Part shown: piece by piece, positions 42,904-54,300 of the stretch
Layout: each line of letters begins with the position of its first letter
How positions within the stretch are numbered: position 1 is the stretch's first letter
NCBI RefSeq assembly: GCF_050948215.1
Contig: NC_135163.1
Coordinates: 992,001-1,056,000, forward strand
Direction of reading: 5' to 3'
Length of the DNA stretch: 64,000 bases
Origin: Halictus rubicundus
Taxonomy: Eukaryota > Arthropoda > Insecta > Hymenoptera > Halictidae
Made by a program: the position numbers and the translations under genes
Notes under the pieces: generated by a model
Database searches by the model: none
Seen by the model: the letters and a program-made list of their open reading frames with translations, nothing else
Told to the model about the DNA's origin: nothing

Positions 42904-45900
42904 ATGAATAAAATTATGAATGCCAACGATATTCGACAAGCTTACATTGACTTTTTTAAAAGTAGAGGTCATGAATATGTTCACTCCAGTTCTACAATAC
43001 CTCATGATGATCCAACATTACTGTTTACAAATGCTGGAATGAATCAGGTATATTACGAAAAATATTATGTATTATTATTTTAATACAGTAAATCTTAATT
43101 AAAATCTTACAGTTGGAGAGGTTTAATTTACTTGTGAACAACTATATTGAATTGTCCCATTTGTCCTTATAGTTTTTCATTTAGAACCTTATTTCAGTTC
43201 AAACCAATATTTCTGGGAACAGTGGATCCGAACAGTGATATGGCTAAATATGTAAGAGTTGTAAACAGTCAAAAATGCATTAGAGCTGGAGGAAAGCATA
43301 ATGATTTAGACGATGTTGGAAAAGATGTTTATCATCATACATTTTTTGAAATGATGGGCAATTGGTCGTTCGGAGATTACTTTAAAGTAAATAGATACGA
43401 AGTCTATAATACTAGCATTTTATCGCAAAAATATTGTATCTCTTAAATATTTATTTTTTAGAAAGAAATTTGCACCTGGGCTTGGGAATTTTTAACAGTT
43501 AAATTAAAATTATCAACTGACCAATTGTACGTAACTTATTTTGGTGGGGATGAGAAGAACCATTTGAAAGCAGACGATGAATGCAAAGACATCTGGCTAT
43601 CACTGGGGTGATTGAAGAGTCACTTTATTTAATTTATGTATTATTCAATTCTACAATACAATTCACTCTTTATTTTGTTAGAGTACCTCCTACTCATGTT
43701 TTGCCAGGAAATATGAAGGATAATTTCTGGGAAATGGGAGAAACAGGGCCCTGTGGACCATGTAGTGAACTACATTATGATCGAATTGGTAACAGAGAAG
43801 CTGCTCATTTAGTGAATCAAGATGATCCAGATGTTTTAGAAATCTGGAATCTTGTTTTTATTCAATTTAATAGGTAAGTAATGTACAGGGTGAGTCTTGT
43901 AACATGACGATTTCAAATAACTCTTCAGTTATTTGTTGTATGAACAAATTTTCAAAACAAATGTTGCATGATTTCCTGGGGGATCTACACTGCTATAATC
44001 TGTTTTTTGTTACTTTGCTTTTTTATCGTGATTCAGGTCACCTTCAGTTTTTTAAATAGAATGCCCAATATTTTTTCTCGTAGGAGTTTTCTGAAGTCGT
44101 CATGTTATGAGACTGGCGCTGTATATTATAAGGTATAAAACGAGAAGCCAATTTTATTTATTTACACCATATTTTATTACAGAGAGTCTGATGGAAGTTT
44201 AAAATCATTACCAAAGAAACACATTGATTGTGGTCTAGGTTTGGAGAGATTAGTATCAGTTATTCAGAATAAACGCGCTAATTATGACACAGATTTATTC
44301 GTGCCACTTTTCGAAGCCATTCAAAAGGGTACAGGAGCGCCACAATATCAAGGGAAAGTAGGTGCAGATGATATGCATGGCATAGACATGGCATATAGAG
44401 TTTTGGCTGATCATGCAAGAACTCTTACAATTGCTCTCGCAGACGGAGGTGTACCTGATAATACTGGCAGAGGGTGATTTAAATATAATTATTTACATGC
44501 AGTTCTTTTAAAATATACGTATATATGTATTAATATAATAATTTTTAATTCAGATATGTACTAAGACGAATTTTGAGGCGTGCTGTACGTTTTGCGACAG
44601 AAAAATTAAACGCAAAGCCTGGATTTTTTGGAACATTAGTGAATGTCGTCGTAGAGCTGCTCGGATCTGTCTTTCCTGAAGTAACTAAAGATCCACAGCA
44701 GATAATTGATATTATTAATGAAGAGGAAGCTCAGTTTCTTAAGACTTTATTGCGTGGTCGTAATTTATTAAATCGTACGATAGCGAAATTAGAATCGTCC
44801 ACTATTGTTCCTGGTGATGTTGCTTGGCGTTTGTACGATACATATGGTTTTCCTGTTGACTTAACGCAGCTCATGACTGAAGAAAAAGGTCTGAAGGTGG
44901 ATATGACAGGCTATGAAGAGGCAAAAAAGCAAGCTCAGGTATTATATGTGTAAAATATATTGTAATTAAAGGTGTGCGAGAATCCGAAAATGTTGGGTAC
45001 CCGATGGTTGGAAAGCATCTGATCGAGACGAGTCCCGCTCTGACATTTTCGGGTTCTCTAATTATAATAAGAATACGTATTGAACGCGTTTATAAAATAA
45101 TTTTTTTCCTGGCCTAGCTTATCTCTCAAAGCAAAAGTGGTGGTGTGGACGATCAAATTAACTTGGATGTTCATGCAATTACTGAGTTACAAAATAAGGG
45201 AATTAAACCCACTAATGATTTACCAAAGTACAATTATACAGTCACCAATGACAAACTATGCGAGGAATACGATTTTGCTCCATGTACGGGAACTGTAATT
45301 GCTCTTAGACGTAATAAAACTTTTGTTGATGAGGTATTGTCAGGAGAAGAAGCTGGAATTTTACTGGATCAAACGAACTTTTATGCTGAACAGGGCGGAC
45401 AAATATATGATGAAGGATTTTTAGTGAAGACTGATGATGAAGTAAATAAAAAAAATCGCTTTTATATTAAAAATGCGTTTATGTATAATTGTATTTATGC
45501 ATATTTATTATTTTAGGAGACGGAAGTTCGGATAAAAAATGTTCAAGTCAGAGCTGGGTATGTTTTGCACATTGGTTCTGTAGGTCAAGGAGTACTAAAA
45601 AGGGGGGACAAAGTTTACTTGAATATAGACACTACGCGTAGAAGACTCGTAATGAGTAATCATACAGCAACCCACGCTCTTAACTATGCTCTCCGAAAAG
45701 TATTAGGTGCAGAAGTTGATCAGAAGGGTTCCCTAGTAGCACCCGATCGCCTTCGATTTGATTTTACGAACAAGGGTTTGTAAACAAAAAATGTTTTTAA
45801 TAATAAAACAGCAATACGAAATATGATTTGTAAACGTTTTCCTCAGGTGCTATGACTCCAGAACAAGTGAAACAGGTTGAAGAGATTACCAATAATCTTG

Positions 45901-47954
45901 TAGAACAGAAGAAAAAGGTTTATGCTAAAGAAAGTAGTTTAGCTTTAGCAAAAACTATACAAGGTTTACGTGCTATGTTTGAGGAAACATATCCGGACCC
46001 TGTTAGAATAGTTAGCATAGGTGTCCCGGTTGAAGATTTGGAAAAAGATCCTTTAGGTCCTTATGCGATACAGACCAGTGTGGAATTTTGTGGCGGAACG
46101 TAAGTACAAGCTCTAGCCGATTAAGGGGTTCAAAAACTGCCAAGTTTCAGCCCTATACACTATCCTTACAAATGAGATATAGGGCTGAAACTGAGCAGAA
46201 AGGCTTTTTTTAGTAAGCTCTCGAACGAACCATTTCCGGCCAAAATCTGTGGTGCAGTAAATTGGTTCATATTATAAGACTTTTCTTATTAAAATGTTTT
46301 AGTCATTTGCATTGCACAGAGCATATTGGAGACTTTGTTATAGCTAGCGAAGAAGCAATCGCAAAAGGTATTAGGCGTATTGTAGCTCTCACTGGTCCCG
46401 AAGCAACAAAAGCTCAGAAAAAAGCATCCTTGTTACAAAATCAATTGGACCAGCTTCAAAAGACTATATTGGCCAACAAAAATAATGTTAATTCGAAAGA
46501 GTACGTGAGAAAAATAGTCGAATCAACAGATGATGTCTCACGTGCTACTATTTCAAGTTGGAAAAAGGTATACATCTTATAACATTATTTAATATTTTAT
46601 ATCTACGAATGTATGATGTACATATTTTATTTTTGAGTAGGACAAAATGCGCAAGATGTTAAAAGATTTGAAGAAAACACTTGACGATCAAGAACGTGCA
46701 GCAAAAACAGCAATTGCTAATTCAGTAGTAGAAAATATTCAACAATTAATTCAACAAAATGTTGGTTGTCCTGTTTTGGTTGAGGTTTGTCAAGCATACA
46801 GCAACACAAAAGCTTTAGATTCTGCCCTTAAAAAAATAAAAGCTGTATCCCCCGAAACAAGTGCGTTACTTGTTAGTGTGGATCCTGATGCGAAAAAGAT
46901 ATTTGCACTTAGTGCATCCTCTAAGGTAAAATTGAGTATTAAACATAATCAATTGTTTTAAATTATATGTATATAATAATGATTGTTTTTTTTTTATGAA
47001 ACATAATAGTCTGCTATAAATAAGGGATTAAAAGCAAATGAATGGATCCAAGAAATTGCTCCGCTTATGGGAGGAAAAGGCGGCGGGAAACCTGAGTCTG
47101 CTCAGGCTTCGGGTACTAATATTTCATGTTTAAATAAAATAATACACACAGCTAAAAATTTTGCTAATTTAAAGCTTGATATTACGGGTAAATATTATTT
47201 AAAATGTGTTAATAGAAAAACATTATAAAAGCATAATTTTTAAATTAATAATAATTATTTTTAAGTTCCAGATATTGTCATAAAGGACAATCAAGCTAAG
47301 AAGTCTGTGACTGTTGAAAATTCTGTATGTTCAAAAATTTCAGAAGATAAATTAACGCTTTTCGGTAATGTTGGAAGTGTTAAGTATTATCGTGCTCAAA
47401 TAGTAGCGAAGTATAGTGGACAAGAATTGGTTGTATTACAATGTGAAAGTAGTAACAATATTTCTAAAGATATTAGGCTTAAAGGAAAGAATTTTGAATT
47501 ATTTGATAGTAATGCAATTGCTTTTTATTTAGCAAATGATCAACTGAAATGTTCAAATGATCCTTATTTATTTACTCAAGTTTTACAGTGGCTAAGTTAT
47601 GCAGACAATCATATTCTACCAGCAGTTTCTGGATGGGTTGTTCCGCATTATTCCAGGAACATACCTAATTATATGAAATCGAATATTAAAACATCTAAAG
47701 AAGATCTTCTTTCTTCTTTAAGAAATTTAAATACTATACTATCCGCAAAAACATATTTAGTGGGAGATAGAATTAGCCTTGCCGATATTGCTCTGTTTAC
47801 TACTCTAATACCACTGTACGAATATGTTTTCGATCCAGTAACTAGGATGCCATATCCAAACTTGAATAGGTGGTTTATTACTATTTTAAATCAACCAGAA
47901 ACAATTGACACAGTAAAAAATTTCCAGTTATGCGAGAAAGCTGTAAAACTCTAA
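42904..47954 (+). CDS. AlaRS: Cytoplasmic alanyl-tRNA synthetase with C-terminal GST-like domain
   Basis: Thirteen coding exons: 42904-43047, 43198-43386, 43462-43607, 43682-43873, 44183-44473, 44554-44938, 45118-45441, 45517-45775, 45847-46099, 46303-46567, 46641-46925, 47010-47187, 47272-47954; 1,197 residues. Residues 1-970 are a normal AlaRS, which is about 966 long elsewhere. The class II core has LLFTNAGMNQF, GNWSFGDYF, GETGPCGPCSE and RILRRAVRFA. The editing domain has HTATHALNY and FCGGTHLHCTEH. The C-Ala part ends LMGGKGGGKPESAQASGTN. The last exon joins in phase (g|at) and adds about 225 residues of GST fold close to eEF1-gamma/ValRS: LTLFGNVGSVKYYRAQIVAK, FELFDSNAIAFYLAND, QWLSYADNHILPAVSGW, YLVGDRISLADIALFTTL, NLNRWFITILNQPE. 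That exon has no in-frame ATG before the domain. Alanylates tRNA-Ala; the GST part probably mediates complex assembly (inference). Confidence 0.9.
43886..44121. mobile_element. CAGGGTG-type MITE in AlaRS intron 4
   Basis: Left CAGGGTGAGTCTTGTAACAT; right end inverted CAGCGCCAGTCTCATAACAT, both followed by GACGA. TA on both sides (43884-43885, 44122-44123). Non-coding, 236 bp. Confidence 0.75.
44965..45063. mobile_element. MITE, family B copy 2 (shortened) in AlaRS intron 6
   Basis: Left end GAATCCGAAAATGTTGGGTA followed by CCCGATGG matches the 7261 element (over 40 similar bases). The right end GACATTTTCGGGTTCTCTAA is the inverted terminus. The interior is mostly deleted. Confidence 0.7.
46144..46191. 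repeat. 14-bp perfect hairpin in AlaRS intron 9
   Basis: GTTTCAGCCCTATA at 46144-46157 pairs with TATAGGGCTGAAAC at 46178-46191 across a 20-base loop. Role unknown. Confidence 0.8.
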
Positions 47955-48030
47955 AGACCTAATAATCTCAGACCAATGTTTTTTATAACTATTTTTATTA
48001 ACAAATTTTGATTAGAAATATATAGTACAA

Positions 48031-50110
48031 TTAATTATGACATCCTTCTAATATATTTCCCTTCTCATCCTCCTCCTTCTGTGCATCATATAAAATCCTT
48101 ATTTCCTTTAACAAAGTAGATACATTTGTACCTATTTTAGCAGAAATTGGTATAATTGGTAAATTAATTTTTTTTGTAAGTATTTCTAAATTTTCCTGTA
48201 ATAATAAATTAAGCACACTATGATATCCTTTTGTGTTTTAATGTATAAAGACAATGTGTCTTACCTTCGCTTCTGGTAAATCCATCTTATTCGCAGCAAT
48301 AAGAACTGATCTTTCATTTAACTTTATATTAAATTGTGTAATTTCATGTTTTAAAGTATTAAAATCTGTCCACGGTTCATTTGACGATACATCCAAAATA
48401 AATAATAATGTTTTACAACGTTCAACGTGTTTAAGAAATTGTATACCGAGACCTCTATTTTTGTGGGAATCAGATATAAGGCCTGGTAGGTCAGCCACTT
48501 GAAAGTTTAAAAAAAAGTATAGAAATTACGGTAAAATATTAATTAATGATAAACATTTATATTATCAACCTGCAATTTGTTCATAGTCATCATATAATAT
48601 CATTCCTACATAAGGTCTCAAAGTAGTAAATGGGTATGCAGCTACTTTTGGTCTGGCTCTAGTTATGGCTCTTAACAAAGTACTTTTACCAGCATTAGGA
48701 AGGCCAATCTAAAATATATTTGCAAAATGTATGTATCTTTTAACTTAATATTTTTTATTAAAGTGTAAATATATACCAGTTCATCCATCCTTCATTTTCG
48801 CAACTTAATGTGTCCCTCGTGTGTCAGATTGACACAATGGTAAAACATCAAATGAAATGAAACGATAAATAATATTGCTTGCATATTCGCATTTCTCAAT
48901 TTTATTCGCATGTGTTCGACTTCGCTTTGTTTCGATCTTATCGTTCTTAGCTTTGAGAAAGATGAAGAGAACAATAATTGTCGTGTAACAATTACAAAAC
49001 AATGAATTAGCCGTCAAAGGACTTCAAAAAACATGAAAATTATGTGCGTCAAATTGACACACCAGAGTTCTTTTTGTAACAAATGTTGTAAAATGTTTTT
49101 ATCGCATGTTTCGCTATTAACAATACTAAATATGTATATTTCTTGTTAAAAAAATAAAAGTCACGAAGTTTCAGATCAATCGTTTTACAATTTTTCGTTT
49201 TACGAATAACATCGTTCTTTATGTGAAAAATGTGCCAAATTGACATAAAGGATGAATGAGGGTTAATATAGAATATGAACATTAAGAAGCACAATATACA
49301 CATACCAGTCCAATATGTGCCATACTTCTAAGTTCTATCACATATTGCAAATTTTCTCCTTGTGCACCATACTCCGATATGCATGGTGATTGTTGCAAAT
49401 TAGATTTAAAATATGCATTTCCATGACCACCAGTACCACCCCGTGCAGCAATAAACATTGCTCCATTGGTACTCAAGTCACCTACTATTTTTCCTTTTAT
49501 GTTTCGTATTATAGTACCTACAGGAACCTGTACTGTAGTATGCTTAGCATTCTTACCAAAGCAGTCTTTATTATGTCCATTTTCTCCATGTTCAGCCATA
49601 AGAACAGTCTCTATATGAGAAAGATCTTTAATATTTTCTTGTGCCTACAAAATTCTGTGTTCGATTAAATGCAATTTTTCTTTCAAAAGGTCAGTTGTAT
49701 ACCTGAAAAATTACATGACCACCATGTCCACCGTCTCCTCCATCAGGTCCAGCACAATCATTACCCCACAAGTGTGCAAATGATATTGCTCCATCTCCAC
49801 CATTACCTCCAACTGTTCTTACCTGAACATGCGTGTATAGATTAACATTTATAAACACATTGTTGAATTTAAGTTATTAATTTCATACTTGCTTCATGTC
49901 AAGAAAATGATTTTCTGTATTTTTCTGAGACTTTGGCTTTATACTACGTAATGGTTTAGAAACATTTTCTTGATTTCTGAACCATTCAGAGGTACAAAAT
50001 GGTTTAAACATATTTTTGCTTATACTTTTACATCTTTGTACATTTGTGCTGTTCTGTTTCCAATTAGCAATATGCGGGATTAGTGGTTTTATTCGACGAA
50101 AACAATTCAT
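48031..50110 (-). CDS. MTG2: Mitochondrial Obg-family GTPase MTG2 (GTPBP5)
   Basis: Six exons on minus: 49889-50110, 49703-49822, 49306-49644, 48570-48708, 48265-48497, 48031-48195; 405 residues. A basic N-terminal stretch (residues 1-75) suits mitochondrial import. The glycine-rich Obg fold follows (VGGNGGDGAISFAHLWGN, GPDGGDGGHGGHVIF, GGTGGHGNAYFKS). The GTPase has G1 GLPNAGKST, switch TTLRPYVGM, G3 DLPGLI, G4 NKMD and G5 SAK. MTG2 helps late assembly of the mitochondrial large ribosomal subunit. The gene ends 76 bp from the AlaRS stop on the other strand, and its likely polyadenylation signal (AATAAA on minus, 47994-47999) lies in that gap. An Obg fold without the bacterial C-terminal domain is expected here. 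Confidence 0.92.
48782..49266. mobile_element. Possible degenerate MITE in MTG2 intron 3
   Basis: Ends CATCCATCCTTCATTTT and, inverted, CCCTCATTCATCCTTTATGT adjoining TTAA (49262-49265), with repeated TCAAATTGACACA-like motifs inside (about 48829, 49050, 49233). The CCCT...TTAA end recalls piggyBac-type elements. The left end is too degenerate to be sure. Confidence 0.35.
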
Positions 50111-50221
50111 CTGTACAAAATAAAGAATATATGATGATATTTATTTCATTTAAAATAAATATAACTTTATCGAAATATAATTACGTTTATCTGTGCTTTA
50201 GAATATATATGATAGAAAGTT

Positions 50222-51350
50222 CTATCTTGAAACTGAAACATTTAAATTATATTCCAAAATATTTGCGACTAAATTTTGATGAATATCAATAATCCTCTGT
50301 CTATACAAAGGAATATAGTCAGATTGATAACTTATTCTATATGTTCTTTTCTGTACTTTGCTTACAGGGAACTCATACAACCGTATAAACTTAATATCAC
50401 TAATAATGCAGCCTGCATGATTATATAATAATATATAAAAGTCCATTGAATTAAATTTTTCATTAACACTGAAAGTTATATCGAATGTATACGTGTGTGT
50501 ATATGATACATTTGTGTTTGAAATATTCATTATTCGACAAACATCTTTCCATGAAAAATTGTCATTATGCAGAGAAATATTCGCCTTTTCTTTAGGAGCA
50601 ATATTTCGTGCATTTGGAGGCACAGATTTCACAAACACGTGAGTTAAAGCTCTTTTGGAGTGAAATTGTTTATCTAAACCACGATATCCAGTTACTATAT
50701 AAGTTTGAAAGGATGACCATGCGAATGATTCAATTGTACTCAATATAAGATTTGCATGTGCTGCCATTTCTGTGATTTTCCATGAATCGTCCCAACGTCT
50801 TGGTGGATTATCAAGGGACGTACCACCCTGACCATTACACAAAGTAACTAATATTTGACCATTACTTTTCAATAATTCTGTTGCACTGACAAAGAATTGT
50901 TTTACCAACTCTCTATTTTTTTCTATTCGCATTTTACCACCTACATGTGGAAAATTAAAGATAATTTTATCAAACAATTTTGTTCCCAACATTGGATAAT
51001 CTTTCAAGTTTGTTGCATCAACGCCTAATAGTACTCGAACTCCTGAAAAGAAAAGCATAGAATTCTTTGTATAATTGATTACATTAAATTACTATCCAAA
51101 TAAACAGTGTTAGTCTGATTTTTAAATACTGACCATTGCATATTAGGTATTCTATGTTTTTCTTTCCAACATCTTGATTAACATCAGCTTCGTAGCATGT
51201 AGCGGTAATCACAATATTTAAGTTAAGTTGGAATAGTGCAACAGAAAATGAAAAATTACCCTCCCCTACTAATAGTACAGAGTCATTCTCATTAAATAGG
51301 GCGACCTTCATTATATTACCAAGTAAATGTATCTCACTAAAAATTTGCAT
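50222..51350 (-). CDS. FDXACB1: FDXACB1-like protein (Rossmann methyltransferase-like + ferredoxin-fold anticodon-binding domain)
   Basis: Two exons: 51134-51350 and 50222-51042, giving 345 residues from the first ATG; an internal ATG at 51311 (MKVALFNENDSVL) is also plausible. The N-terminal domain has VLLVGEGNFSFSVAL and FDKIIFNFPHVGGK, then LVKQFFVSATELLKSNGQIL and TLCNGQGG, the DUF2431/Rossmann pattern known from 25S rRNA m3U methyltransferase (BMT5) relatives. The C-terminal about 95 residues (HTYTFDITFSVNEKFNSMDF through YRQRIIDIHQNLVANIL) match the ferredoxin-fold anticodon-binding domain of mitochondrial PheRS. A role in RNA modification is likely but unproven. It lies downstream of no shared promoter partner that I can identify. 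Confidence 0.85.
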
Positions 51351-54300
51351 TAGGTTATATTATAAATTATTGGTTTATTCATTTACTTTTTAATTAAAAT
51401 AATTATCTAACCTTGGTGAATGGTATATAATATATGTGTATTAATAGATTCGTTTCTTAATTCATATCCTGAATTATCAAGAAATTTTATTGGGCATGAT
51501 AATCCAATACAATGGAACGAATCATTAACAAGCGTATGATTTTTTAATCGAGATTGTTTACACTATACAAACATATGTAAGTATCACACGAATATTTCAA
51601 TTTCAATGAGTTTAATAGAAATTAAACATATCGGTGTTTATAAAATGGAAAATACAGTTTCCGTAATCGTGCCTTCGGTGTAACTGTACTAACCCTACTG
51701 GTTCAACTTATAACGAGCACGTTAGGTAAATATGTATATGTACATGTATAGATACATATGTATGTATGATATGCAGTTGGTATATGTAATATTCACGATT
51801 TCGACATTCTTCTGCGAATGGTATACATATACATAATTACCAATGTATAAACATTGAAACTATAAGTACAATAAACTTCTTAACATTTGTATAAACTATT
51901 TCATGTTTTCCGTAGAATGTCTGTTAATTAGATTTTATCATAAAATAATATGTAATATACAGACAAAGAGCGAAATATATTTACATAACTATATATAACG
52001 CGTAAAAATTGCATGCCTATACAACATTATGTAGAGCTATATTTCTCGTTTGTTTTTTAAACATTATCTAAAAGAATTATTTTGAGAAACATGTGCATTC
52101 GTATCAGATGTTGCAGCCATTCATTATGGAAGCAATTTAAAATAAATGTCCCTCAAATTTTCCAAATATCTGCTTTGGCCAACATACAAAAGTTTGTGAT
52201 ATAATAGTACGACCAATGAATGAAACTATTTTTACAATAGTTCGATGAGTGTGTTACGAATTTAGAATCATGAATTCACTCTATGATTCCATTTTTACAT
52301 TCGTTAAAATATTTACGATTCCGTGGGCTTGTTAAGAATATATTTGACCGATAGATGTATAAATACAGATACAACGTATCTGAAAATTAATTAAATGATT
52401 CTTATATTTACTGATAGATAACAAGTTAAGTATATATAATATACATGGAAAATTTGTTCTTCCGAAAAAATTGAGTAAAATGATAGAACAGTTTGCAGTT
52501 ATATACTTTCGATGGTTTATTCTGAAATATTAATTATATAATTATTAATTATCTATAGATATTCAGTCCTCTTTTTATCACTTATTTATTGTCGCATCAT
52601 TCAATTTTTTAAATAATTATAAAATTGTAAATAAATTTGGGGATTTCGTTCGTTATTCTGTAATTGTTTATTGAAACGAAAATATTAAATTCCGCATGTC
52701 CAAGCAATCCTAACGACATTTTTCACGGTCACTTTTGCAAGTACACATTTCAACAAACATCTGGGACAATCGAAACGTCAGGTGCTCATGTATTCTCCCA
52801 CGTTTTGTGACACCGCACCGTCTGATTCGTATACTTCGGGTATGCATCGTAGCACGCAAGTCCGCGCAATGACCGACATGTGCTCGTTCCACGACGAAAA
52901 ACATTAACTTGTGGTTTGTCATTGCGGCACGCGTTGTACGCCGTGCATTGTACCTTCGGCGACGACTATGTATCGTTTCGCTCACTGTCATGCTGTCGCG
53001 TGTACAGCCGATTCAGTGTTTTTCGAAGCGAAAGGAAATCTAAGACTGATCGCGGTATAACCACATTTCGAATTGTAAGTTTCAACGCAACCATCTCAGT
53101 CGATCTCCGTGAGATAATGTGAATAGTGCTCACTGTTTCCTGAAAATATTCTATATTGTATATCGTAGTCGCAGAGCGAGACTCTGCAACATTGTTGCAC
53201 ATTCGCCAAATGAATATTTTTGATATGATAATAAAAGTCACGACGCGGACTCTCTTTGTAAATTGTCGCCAAAGTTTCAGTGAAAATATAAAAGCATAGA
53301 CAATCGTTATAATAAAAAGCATACGCTTTCCTTTAAAAAAGGATAACGAATTTATAGAGAATGAGGAACTCGGTTCCCGAGGGTCTGGCGTTTAAATTAG
53401 ATTAACTTATGTAAGAATACCATATCGTTCAATGTTAGTTACATATATTAACTGTACGATCGGATTCGTTAACTATATTAATTGCATTGTTTATTAGACG
53501 CGTTCGGGAGACTTTATTATAAGCAGGAATTATATAATGCGGAAAGTATAAAATAGCAATTGTCGTGTTTGATGACGATAGCCGCTACGTTCGTTGACGA
53601 AAATAAAAGTGGTCTAGCTTCTGCGTAAGCAGTCCGAATGATGCCATCTTCATTTTGTCTTCCGGATCAGTTCGTAGGTGTCGACTGCACTTCGATCGTA
53701 ACTCACACCTTCGTGTTTGCACGCTTGACTGTAAGGCTGTGTATCTTATCTAATGTCTCCATCACGGGACGACTAATTTCCCAATAATTATTGATAAATC
53801 GCACAACACCGTTTCCACGTGAACACGTTGCTTTTATATATCAGAAATTCGTCGTGAGAAATGATTGTTTAGGTAATCGTCACTCGCCCCTCGTATGTAC
53901 CGACCGCGCTTATCACGGTTAAGAATTTATGTCAACCGAAGTTTCGCACTTCTGAGTTTATTTTGGCATTATAGTAACTTGGCAACTAAACCGATTGTAC
54001 AAGGCTAAAACAAGAACAGATAACCTCAGATAGATAAATTACGAAGAGGATCTCGCGGCATACTAGAAAATATAATGTCGATCGAAAAATTCATCAGAAA
54101 AAACGGAAAAAAAGGAAATTAGTCTTCCACGTTACCCGATCGTCGAGTAATCGTTTTTGCATGACCGTGGTAAGTATGTGAATCAATGCTTCCCTTAAGT
54201 TCTGTCGCTTCGTACAAATAAGAATGATCCGATCAAATGCGATCGATAAGGAATCAATAATATCCTATTGGGCTGAACTTGAATTCAGCTTTAAAAAATT

